Positions 51,208 to 59,003 of a DNA stretch of 64,000 nt are shown here, in pieces. The translations under genes and the position numbers were made by a program. The notes below the pieces were generated by a model. The model did not search any database, was not told the origin of the DNA, and worked only from the letters and a program-made list of their open reading frames with translations. The DNA comes from Collinsella aerofaciens. Lineage in GTDB: Bacteria; Actinomycetota; Coriobacteriia; Coriobacteriales; Coriobacteriaceae. Positions within the stretch are counted from its first letter, which is position 1. Every line of letters starts with the position of its first letter. The DNA lies in the NCBI RefSeq assembly GCF_015546965.1, contig NZ_JADMUF010000002.1:61172-125171 (forward strand), read 5' to 3'.

Positions 51208-53694
51208 ATGAGTATCAAGCGTTTGGCGCTTTGCCGCAGCCAGGGTCGCCTGTTTGTGCTGCTTCGTATTGTCGGCGAGGATGTCGCGGGGATTATTGAG
51301 TGCGAGGGCTCCCGGGCTTTTGCCCACGCGACGACCAATGGCGCCAGCGTGCCGTTGTTGGTGCTACCGGTCGATCATGGCCGCGTGTTGGCGCTATGCC
51401 CTTCAGTTGCGGGCTATGAGCGCGAGCTCGCCGTCTTAGTGCTGCCGTTTTTGGATGGCTCTGCGACCGACGTCGACTTTGCGTCCAGTGGCCAAAAGCT
51501 TGGATCCATTCGCCTCGATAGCCGTATGGCTAAGCTGGAATCCAAGATTAACTACAAGGCAAAGCCTGCGTTGTGTGCGCTCATCCGCGATGCGCAGCGC
51601 GGCGAGCGCTGCGGCCGCTACGAGATCGATGCCGTCCGTTATCTTCCGGCCGATTCGGGCGCTGTGTGGCGCTACGAGGTCACATGGGCGGGAGACTCCC
51701 AGTGCACGCCCCAGCTTGAGATACTCGATACGCATATGAATGTCATCGATGCCACGGTTCATATGTTCGAGTCGCAGGTCGACGTGTCTCAGCAGAACGG
51801 ATGCCGCGTCAATAAAACGTATCTGAGCGTGGAGATGCCCGAGGACATTCGAGACTTTGTTGCGATTGCAACTGATCCCGCGGGCCAGATTCAGAGCGGT
51901 TTTTGCGCCATGGATGGCCGCCTGTACAACGGTATGGTCGACGACAGCTGGAACCGCATGAAGGATGCACGCGCGGACGATGCTGCCTATCGCCGTTGGT
52001 TTGAGCAGCATCGCGCAAAGCCGGGCGACTTGGCGTGTCAGCGCGTCGCCGCGGCGGCATTCGCCTACAGGCCGCTCTTGAGCATTGTGGTGCCGTGCTA
52101 TAAGACCGATCGGGTTTACCTGCGTGAGTTGCTGGATTCGCTGCTTGCCCAGAGCTATGACAACTGGGAATTGCTTCTGATGGACGCCTCGCCCGAATGG
52201 GATGCGGTGGCCAATCTTGCGGCCGCCGCTCACGACGAGCGCGTCCGTCGCATCGAGCTGCCCGGTAACGGCGGCATCGTGGTCAACACCAACGCAGGTA
52301 TTCAGCAAGCGACGGGCGACTACATCGCATTCTTAGACCACGACGACATCCTGGAACCGGACGCGCTGTTCCGCTATGTTGCCGCTCTGAACAAGGGCGC
52401 CAAGGACGAGCGCCCTCAGGTCCTGTTTTGCGACGAAGACATGTTCCAGAAAACGGGGGAGTGGGGCCAGCCGGTCTTTAAGACTAAGATTAACGTTGAC
52501 CTGCTCTATAGCCATAACTGCGTGACGCATTTTCTGATGGTGGAGAAGGCGCTCATCGATCGCATTGGCGTGTCGCCGGAAGACGTTGCGGGTGCCCAGG
52601 ATTACGACCTGACGCTCCGCTGCCTTGCGGCGGGTGTTTGCTTCGAGCACGTTGCGCACGTGCTGTATCACTGGCGCGTGCACCCCGGTTCTACCGCCGA
52701 CGGTTCTGCCGATAGCAAGCCATATGCCATCGAGGCCGGACGCCTTGCGCTACAGCGTCACTTTGACTCGCTGGGCGTTCGCGGAACGGTCGAGGAGTCC
52801 GAGACGCCGTTTGTCTACCGTATGCGCTATGCGCTGCAGGAGCCTGCGCCGCTGGTGAGCATTGTGATTCCCACCAAGGACCACGTCGAGACGCTCGACG
52901 CCTGCGTAATGTCGATAGTCCAGAAGGCTACGTATGCCAACTACGAGATCGTCTTGGTGGAGAACAACAGCGAAGACCCGGAGACCTTTGCGTATTACGA
53001 GGCCCTGCCGGAGCGCGTAGCCGCTGCGTCTGGTGGCAAGGGTGCAGCGCGCGTTGAGTGGTGGCCGGGCGAGTTTAATTACTCCCAGATCATCAACTTT
53101 GGCGTTGAGCATGCCAAGGGCGACTATCTGCTGTTGCTTAATAACGATACCGAGGTTATAAGCCCGGACTTTATCGAAGAGATGATGGGCTATCTGCAGC
53201 GTCCCGATGCGGGTGTGGTGGGCGCCAAGCTCTATTTTGCCGATCATCTGGTGCAGCATGCCGGCATTTTGGTTGCCGTGCGCGGCGCGCTTGCCCATGC
53301 TAACCAGGACTTCTCGGCAAAGCGCGAGGGCTATCTTGCCCGCGCTGTGCGCCCGGGCAACTTTAGCGCCGTAACGGGCGCCTGCCAGATGGTTCGTCGC
53401 GACGTGTTTGAGCAGGTTGGCGGCTACAACGAGGAATTCGCCGTCGGCTTCAACGATGCGGACTTTTGCCTACGCGTGTGGGAGGCGGGCTACCGTACTA
53501 TCTTTACGCCCTATGCCGAGCTGTATCACTACGAGTTCACCTCGCGCGGTAGGGAAGAGGCCAACGAGGAAAAGCTGCGCCGCTGGAAGCGCGAGCAGGC
53601 ACTGTTCATGCAGCGCTGGCCAGAATTCTTCCTCAACGGCGATCCGTGGTTGGGGCCGAACTTATCCGATGAGAGTGAGTATTTCTCGGTCTAA
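51208..53694 (+). CDS. Two-domain family 2 glycosyltransferase
   Basis: An 828-residue enzyme with an N-terminal beta-rich region (1-285) and two GT2 domains in series. Domain 1 begins LLSIVVPCYKTDRVYLREL (about 290) with DxD FLDHDDIL; domain 2 begins LVSIVIPTKDHVETLDACV (about 548) with LLLLNNDTEV. The layout matches the rhamnan/O-antigen polymer synthases, in which one polypeptide adds two sugars. Its last ~125 residues are present again as a broken copy at 56596-56973. It starts 2 bases after gene 4. Confidence 0.9.
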   Translation: MSIKRLALCRSQGRLFVLLRIVGEDVAGIIECEGSRAFAHATTNGASVPLLVLPVDHGRVLALCPSVAGYERELAVLVLPFLDGSATDVDFASSGQKLGSIRLDSRMAKLESKINYKAKPALCALIRDAQRGERCGRYEIDAVRYLPADSGAVWRYEVTWAGDSQCTPQLEILDTHMNVIDATVHMFESQVDVSQQNGCRVNKTYLSVEMPEDIRDFVAIATDPAGQIQSGFCAMDGRLYNGMVDDSWNRMKDARADDAAYRRWFEQHRAKPGDLACQRVAAAAFAYRPLLSIVVPCYKTDRVYLRELLDSLLAQSYDNWELLLMDASPEWDAVANLAAAAHDERVRRIELPGNGGIVVNTNAGIQQATGDYIAFLDHDDILEPDALFRYVAALNKGAKDERPQVLFCDEDMFQKTGEWGQPVFKTKINVDLLYSHNCVTHFLMVEKALIDRIGVSPEDVAGAQDYDLTLRCLAAGVCFEHVAHVLYHWRVHPGSTADGSADSKPYAIEAGRLALQRHFDSLGVRGTVEESETPFVYRMRYALQEPAPLVSIVIPTKDHVETLDACVMSIVQKATYANYEIVLVENNSEDPETFAYYEALPERVAAASGGKGAARVEWWPGEFNYSQIINFGVEHAKGDYLLLLNNDTEVISPDFIEEMMGYLQRPDAGVVGAKLYFADHLVQHAGILVAVRGALAHANQDFSAKREGYLARAVRPGNFSAVTGACQMVRRDVFEQVGGYNEEFAVGFNDADFCLRVWEAGYRTIFTPYAELYHYEFTSRGREEANEEKLRRWKREQALFMQRWPEFFLNGDPWLGPNLSDESEYFSV

Positions 53695-53830
53695 GGCAAT
53701 GGTTTTTAGGAAGTCCTTAACTTTCTTTTGCTATGAGCTTGGAAGAAAGCAATGGTGGACTACTAATTAAGACAAATTACGAAAGCTCGATACTTCCGCG
53801 ATAAGTTTATACAGGCTTATATAACTCGAT

Positions 53831-53855
53831 ATTATCGGATATAGTCTACGATAAT
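53831..53855. promoter_or_regulatory. Palindrome upstream of the orphan ATPase gene
   Basis: ATTATCG-N11-CGATAAT in an AT-rich spacer (53695-53904) that separates the GC-rich glycosyltransferase genes from the next gene. It may be an operator. Confidence 0.4.
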
Positions 53856-53904
53856 TATTTAAACGATGATTGGCTGTTAATCGATTCCCTAGAAAGGCAA
53901 ACAA

Positions 53905-55008
53905 GTGAGCGCCACAGCATTCCATAATCCGTTTCGTCCCACTGCCGGCGCTGAGCCTCCGCGCATAATTGGCCGTGACGATATCGCTCTTGAGTTTACC
54001 GAGAGCTTGAATGCGGGAATTGGTGCACCTGCGAGGCTCATGCGCATTGCTGGACCGAGGGGCTCCGGAAAAACTGTTTTGCTCTGCGATCTTAGGGATC
54101 GTGCTCGAGAGCTTGGATGGAAGACCGCTATTGTCTCTGCTGGCCCTAACTTATTGCTGGACTTGTGGGATCAGGTTGCTGATTCTTCCCTTGCGGCCAA
54201 TGCTTCGGTCGGCGTAAACGCCGGCTTTGTTTCCGCGAAAGTTGACGTTGCGCCCAAAGAGCCGAGCCTTAGAAAGTTACTGAGTTCGGCAGCGAAGTCA
54301 TCCAAGGGTCTTTTTATTGCCATCGATGAAGTTCAGGACGCTCCGATTGACGATATGCGTGTCATTGCGTCTACGGTTCAGCTTTTGATAGGGGAAAAAG
54401 TAGATATCGCACTTGCCTTTGCCGGGTTACCCGCCGGTGTTATGGATCTTATTAACGGCAAGGCGCTTACGTTCTTGCGTCGTGCCCTCCCCGAAGATCT
54501 GGCGCCTATCAACCAGGTGGAGGTAGCGCTCTCTATGGGCGATAGCTTTGTCGCTACTGGCTTGACCATAGAGGACAATCTCCTGTCGAGAGCCGCTAAG
54601 GCCACTAAGGGCTATGCCTATCTGGTGCAGCTGGTCGGTTATTCCATTTGGCAGCGCGCCAACTTGCATCGTGTCAAAAGTGCCATTGTGAGCGAGCGCG
54701 ACGTCACTGAAGGCATTGCGCTGGCAGAGGCTCGTTTTCACGATGTTGTTCACGAGCCCGCGATTTCGGGACTGGGGCTCAACGATATCAAATACCTTTT
54801 GGCCATGTGCGAGGATAAACAACAGTCCAAATCATCCGAGATTGCTAAGCGCATGGGTAAAAAGACCAATGAGATCAGCTCTATTAGGGCCAAATTGCTA
54901 CAAAGAGAGGTTATTCAGGCACCACAGAGGGGTTACGTTCAGTTTGCCGTGCCGGACCTAGATATCTATCTACGAGAGAACGCCGAGGAGATTCTCGAAC
55001 GGTTCTAG
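53905..55008 (+). CDS. Orphan AAA ATPase (ORC/STAND-like) with C-terminal winged helix
   Basis: A 367-residue ATPase of unknown role. Walker A is GPRGSGKT (50-57) and Walker B FIAIDEVQD (Asp141-Glu142). A sensor-1-like region (AFAGLPAGV) is present. The C-terminal ~90 residues (SKSSEIAKRMGKKTNEISSIRAKLL) form a winged helix-turn-helix. This layout resembles Archaeal-type ATPases or the ATPase half of a toxin/defence module, but no partner gene is next to it. The start is a GTG with AAAGG upstream. Its base composition is less GC-rich than the operon before it. Confidence 0.8.
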   Translation: MSATAFHNPFRPTAGAEPPRIIGRDDIALEFTESLNAGIGAPARLMRIAGPRGSGKTVLLCDLRDRARELGWKTAIVSAGPNLLLDLWDQVADSSLAANASVGVNAGFVSAKVDVAPKEPSLRKLLSSAAKSSKGLFIAIDEVQDAPIDDMRVIASTVQLLIGEKVDIALAFAGLPAGVMDLINGKALTFLRRALPEDLAPINQVEVALSMGDSFVATGLTIEDNLLSRAAKATKGYAYLVQLVGYSIWQRANLHRVKSAIVSERDVTEGIALAEARFHDVVHEPAISGLGLNDIKYLLAMCEDKQQSKSSEIAKRMGKKTNEISSIRAKLLQREVIQAPQRGYVQFAVPDLDIYLRENAEEILERF

Positions 55009-55048
55009 GTCGAGGTATTATTAGGTTTTGATTTTACTTGGGAGCATT

Positions 55049-56128
55049 ATGGTAAAAATGCGAGATTCCCGTATCGAATTACTTCGCATTGTCCTTATGT
55101 GGACGGTAATGGCTCAGCATTTTGTTGTTCACAACGCTGATTCTGTTTCCGTATTTCCTGATTCGTTTACTAGGTTTATCTACAATATCTTTTTCTATCC
55201 AATTGGAAGAACTGCGGTCGGCTGCTTTGTTGCCATAACAATCTGGTTTGTTGCGGGGAAAGTCGAATACTCCATAAACAAGGCTGTTAAACAGATAGCT
55301 TCAATCGAAGGCACGGTTCTCTTTTATAGTATTGCGCTGGGCTTTTTCTTCATGCTTCGCGGCGATATTCAAGTAAGTCCAACCAATTTGATAGATATTT
55401 TTGCACCAACTCTTACTGGTTCTAGTTGGTGGTTTGTAACCGTCTATGCTTGGCTTGTATTTTTGCTGCCCTTTATACTTCCGGCTTTGCATGCGTTGGG
55501 CCAGAAACTACATCTGTATCTAGGAGTTTTTCTGGTCTCTGTCTTTGGATTTCTGCGTTATGTGCCGCTCTTTTGGATTCCCATCGACGGGCTACTAGTA
55601 GATTTTATTATAATTTGCGTTGTTGTTTGCTATATTCGCTGGTATGTAGACTTGTCAATAGTGGATATGCGGCTCCTGGTTGCTTGCTGCATTGCTTCCT
55701 TTGTGGGAGTTGCAATCTCGTTTTACGGTCAATTCCATTTTGATGGCTTGCTGGGCTCGACCTTTGCGAATTTGTATAGCGGTTTTTTCGGTTCACCGGC
55801 GTCTATTTTTTCGTTAGCTATAGCAGTTTCGGTCTTGTTGGTCGATTTAAAGATGCCGCATTTTTCCTCCCGTTTCGTTAACGCTGTAGCGAGGCTTTGT
55901 TTTGCTACTTATCTTATTTCTGACTATGCGCCTATCCGAAGTTGGCTTTGGAGCTCGCTGTTTCCCTTTACGCGTGTCGGCGTTGGACTGGGATTATTGC
56001 AGGTGCTTCTGGTTCCAACGGCTGTGTTTGCGATTTGCTTGATGCTGGAGGGTCTCAGGAGGCTCTTGGTTAGTTTCATCATGCGTTTTATCGGCCCTTT
56101 CGATTTGTTAAATAAAGCTTCGAACTAA
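55049..56128 (+). CDS. Membrane acyltransferase (acyltransferase family 3), AT-rich
   Basis: A 359-residue protein with about ten membrane spans. RIELLRIVLMWTVMAQHFVVH holds the family's catalytic-type His, and the overall plan is that of O-acetyltransferases for surface polysaccharides. It is clearly lower in GC than the glycosyltransferases and uses AT-ending codons, suggesting recent transfer. ATG at 55049 follows GGGAG; the upstream frame opens at 55028. It is the second gene of a short segment that splits the glycosyltransferase from its remnant copy. Confidence 0.85.
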   Translation: MVKMRDSRIELLRIVLMWTVMAQHFVVHNADSVSVFPDSFTRFIYNIFFYPIGRTAVGCFVAITIWFVAGKVEYSINKAVKQIASIEGTVLFYSIALGFFFMLRGDIQVSPTNLIDIFAPTLTGSSWWFVTVYAWLVFLLPFILPALHALGQKLHLYLGVFLVSVFGFLRYVPLFWIPIDGLLVDFIIICVVVCYIRWYVDLSIVDMRLLVACCIASFVGVAISFYGQFHFDGLLGSTFANLYSGFFGSPASIFSLAIAVSVLLVDLKMPHFSSRFVNAVARLCFATYLISDYAPIRSWLWSSLFPFTRVGVGLGLLQVLLVPTAVFAICLMLEGLRRLLVSFIMRFIGPFDLLNKASN

Positions 56129-56566
56129 ATTTAGGCTCTTGCCATTTTCTACCGCATGCGTGATTTGCCGACGAACCCTCTACGCTGGTGTTGGAACGAT
56201 TGGGATTCTGAACTAGTGTTCTCTGGTTGTTGCGGGTTGGTCGATAACCATCTAGTAAAGTGAGTCGTGGGCACGCAAGGCCTGTTATAGATATAGTATC
56301 GCCCACGGTTGTTGCAGCTAAGACGACTATCATCGAGGCTGCTGTTAAGAAGCCGATCGAGCCGAAGGCTGACGTGGTAACCGTTGCGAAGTTTTCTGAG
56401 ACCGTCGATGATGGCTCGGTTGGCATGTTTCTGGTGCTGGTGTTGTTGGAGGCGCTATTAATTGCTGTAGAGGCTTCGGTTTAAATCAAGGAATCGAACC
56501 GGTTTCCACATCAATAGAATGCGTTGGCCGCATATGACGTATCGATATGGGCATGGTATTGCGTTT
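56129..56566. other. Gap with no intact gene
   Basis: About 440 bases of mixed composition. A 74-codon frame at 56260-56484 exists but has no ribosome site and no recognisable product. I see no repeat or RNA. Confidence 0.5.
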
Positions 56567-56595
56567 TTTAATTTGCGGCCACAAAGATGCCTTTT
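56567..56595. repeat. 29-bp repeat, copy 1
   Basis: TTTGCGGCCACAAAGATGCC lies at the left edge of the glycosyltransferase remnant. A copy 24/29 identical is at 58895-58923, upstream of the wall-binding protein gene. Confidence 0.55.
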
Positions 56596-56973
56596 GCAAA
56601 GCGCGAGGGCTATCTTGCCCGCGCCGTGCGCCCCGGCAACTTCAGCGCCGTAACGGGCGCTTGTCAGATGGTCCGACGCGACGTATTTGAGCAGGTCGGA
56701 GGCTATAACAAGGAATTCGCCGTCGGCTTTTACGACGCAGACTTTTGCCTGCGCGTCTGGGAGGCGGGCTACCGTACCATCTTTACGCCCTATGCCGAGC
56801 TGTACCACTACGAGTTCACCTCGCGCGGCAGGGAAGAGGCCAACGAGGAAAAGCTGCGCCGCTGGAAGCGCGAACAGGCCCTGTTCATGCAGCGCTGGCC
56901 GGAGTTCTTCTTCAACGGCGACCCCTGACTCGGGCCAAATCTATCTGCCGAGAACGAGTACTTCTCGCTTTAG
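56596..56973 (+). pseudogene. 3' remnant of a two-domain glycosyltransferase
   Basis: This stretch matches the last ~125 codons of the enzyme at 51208-53694 (corresponding to about 53317-53694), including EAGYRTIFTPYAELYHYEF. The 5' end is missing, and a TGG codon is now TGA (56926-56928), before a tail NEYFSL-stop that still aligns. Most differences are silent, so the copy was under selection before it broke, as expected for a paralogue rather than a fresh duplication. It ends on the 3' end of the convergent ATPase gene. Confidence 0.9.
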
Positions 56974-57947
56974 CGCGAAGTGATGCCAAGATTCGGCAAA
57001 GTATCCTCAAGAGTCGCAAGGGCGGTGGGGTTCAAATACTCCTCGTTCAAGCGGCTCTTGTCATATCGAAAACGTGTGCCTCGTGAGCATTCGACGAGTT
57101 CCGCAGTAAAGAATTTCTCCCAGCTAAAAAACTCTAAGCTTTCGATATGTTCAGCGGGATTAAGTAGTATCTCCTTAATGTGTTTGCTGTTGAATAATCC
57201 CGACTTCAACACGAGCCATTCGAACGATTCCGGCAGGAATAGCTTGATGTTCTTTCGGCGCTGTAGTGCAGTTGCTTCTGCAATTTCTGGTCCAAAGGCG
57301 GCGCCGTCGGCAATCACGAGGATATCGTTTTCTGGTGCGTCCGTAATGCAATTGCAGATATTTGATTTTCCACCCGCGCTGATGCACCTAATACTGCTCT
57401 TTTTGCATAGCAAACTGAAGAATTCGTAGCCCGAATTTGTGTCCTCGACGATGACAAGCTCGGGCCTCTCGCCTTTAAATTCAGTATCACCGTAAATACG
57501 ATATGTAGAAGTGTAGACACGAGAGTAAACGGGATACTTCGTTGTGGTTCGGTTGGTGTTCTTAAGACCGTAGACTTCATCAACGCTATAGGGCAGTTGG
57601 CGCAGTGACTCTCTGGCGACGATTACGTAGTAGTTTGAGCTACGTTTTGCTTCATGGGCAAATTCTCTTGATCGAACAAAAGTATTACCCTCATCAATAA
57701 AAACAATGCTGCTGGAAATCTCTTGGAGGTCTCTGCGCCAATTCTTTCCAGCTATTGTCTTACAGGGAACTTTGCAACTTACTGTTACGCCGCTTTGTGG
57801 CCCTAATTCTTCGTGAGCAGCCACCATATCGAGCAACGTCGTTTTGCCCGTGGCGCTGTTGCCTTGAATGATGGTCAAGTTTCTATTGATGGTCAGTTTA
57901 AACTGAACGCGGTTGTTCTGAATAACTACCTTGTATGATCCGCGCAT
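56970..57947 (-). CDS. ATPase with TOPRIM-like half, partner of DUF4869 protein
   Basis: A 325-residue protein. Walker A is GNSATGKTT (29-37), Walker B IVFIDEG (81-87). The C-terminal half has a TOPRIM-like pattern: LVIVEDTNSGYEFF (Glu168-Asp169) and VIADGAAFGPE (211-221), then SWEKFFTAEL. An ATPase joined to TOPRIM is the plan of OLD-family nucleases, but this protein is much smaller. Its ATG overlaps the stop of the upstream gene (TGATG), so the two are translated together. It is AT-rich. Function is not established; defence or RNA/DNA cleavage is an inference. Confidence 0.78.
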   Translation of the reverse strand: MRGSYKVVIQNNRVQFKLTINRNLTIIQGNSATGKTTLLDMVAAHEELGPQSGVTVSCKVPCKTIAGKNWRRDLQEISSSIVFIDEGNTFVRSREFAHEAKRSSNYYVIVARESLRQLPYSVDEVYGLKNTNRTTTKYPVYSRVYTSTYRIYGDTEFKGERPELVIVEDTNSGYEFFSLLCKKSSIRCISAGGKSNICNCITDAPENDILVIADGAAFGPEIAEATALQRRKNIKLFLPESFEWLVLKSGLFNSKHIKEILLNPAEHIESLEFFSWEKFFTAELVECSRGTRFRYDKSRLNEEYLNPTALATLEDTLPNLGITSR

Positions 57948-58396
57948 CAGGAGTTCTCCCTTAGGCATTTTCCAGCTATGGGAACAAGGTCAAACATCGT
58001 GTGGACCACGTCGCCCGTGTTGGCAACGGTCACCGTAAATTTACCGTTTCCAAAATCCAATATATGGTAGAGATTGATTGTTAAGTCCTTTTGCGCGGCG
58101 ATTCGCAGAATCCAATAAGCGCAATTGTCACCACAGTTTGAGGCGTTATATACGTTTTGCGGCATGAAGTACATAAGCAGCAGTGTTTTGGTACCGCTCG
58201 AGAGCTTCTCAGGAGGGATGATGCCGAGGATTTTAGTGTCGATTGCATTGGGGGCTACCACGGTGCCCTTATCGATTGATTTAATGATCCTTTGAGCAAA
58301 GGCGTCTTGAAACCACTGGGGCGAATATACGTTATCGAAGTAAACCGACGTATTGTAAATAACGTTTTCCATATCACCATAGTGAATTGTTAACAC
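57947..58396 (-). CDS. DUF4869-like protein
   Basis: A 149-residue protein that I recognise as DUF4869-like: LTIHYGDMENVIYNTSVYF at the start, then GIIPPEKLSSGTKTLLLMY, the Cys pair in NASNCGDNCAYWILRIA, and a C-terminal GDVVHTMFDLVP. GTG at 58396 follows GAAGGGA; the earlier frame to 58453 lacks support. The stop shares bases with the start of the ATPase gene, indicating strict co-expression. DUF4869 proteins are known to occur beside such ATPases, but no role is published that I can cite. Confidence 0.78.
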   Translation of the reverse strand: MLTIHYGDMENVIYNTSVYFDNVYSPQWFQDAFAQRIIKSIDKGTVVAPNAIDTKILGIIPPEKLSSGTKTLLLMYFMPQNVYNASNCGDNCAYWILRIAAQKDLTINLYHILDFGNGKFTVTVANTGDVVHTMFDLVPIAGKCLRENS

Positions 58397-58894
58397 GTTG
58401 GTCCCTTCGGGTCGCTGGTTTGGTGTTCGGTGAAATTGATTATATCGCAGCATACGAGACGGGCATTATTGGCCTGTTGTGTATGTGATTAATGCCCATG
58501 GCGTGTTTTATCGGAAGTGTTTAGATCGATTGTCTTGTACCTGAGTTGCTTTAAAAGTCTGCGTTCTAGATAATACTTTTTGAGCCTTGCTCCGTGTGGC
58601 GGCACGTAAAAGCTGTACTGTGCTTGGGCAGGTAAAAGTCCAAGACGATTAGATATCCGAGAGGATATCGAGCCCGCACCGGGGAGATAAGGTGAGTCTA
58701 CACCGGGGACTTTAATTCCGGCGACAATTAGGTTTCCATGAGGATACCGCGGCTGACAGCCAGCAGAAAACCGCCTTATACGATTCTTCCGCTTGCCGCG
58801 TGCTTAAAGGATTTACGCCGAAAGGGATTGCCGGTTTGCGCCATAAGACGTTGCTGTTGGCAATGCGCGGAACGGCAAGGACGTGGCGGCTCTC
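58397..58894. other. Gap with no intact gene
   Basis: About 500 bases between the DUF4869 start and the repeat at 58895. One frame from about 58660 to 58940 reads as protein-like with several stops (such as NGKDVAALIKLQSQRY), so it may be the remains of a gene. No family can be named. The DUF4869 promoter must lie at its left end. Confidence 0.4.
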
Positions 58895-58923
58895 ATTAAA
58901 TTGCAGTCACAAAGATACCTTTT
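58895..58923. repeat. 29-bp repeat, copy 2
   Basis: ATTAAATTGCAGTCACAAAG... corresponds to the repeat at 56567-56595. The pair may mark recombination ends bracketing the DUF4869 module. Confidence 0.5.
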
Positions 58924-59003
58924 ATCGATTTCCTGTTGAAAAACTAAATTGATAGTCTGAGAATGACTTAAGAGAGCCTTAAATCTCGGAGAAAGGATGT
59001 CGT

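Noticed and set aside
56260-56484. 74-codon frame in the gap after the acyltransferase
   Set aside because: No ribosome site, odd composition and no resemblance to a known protein.
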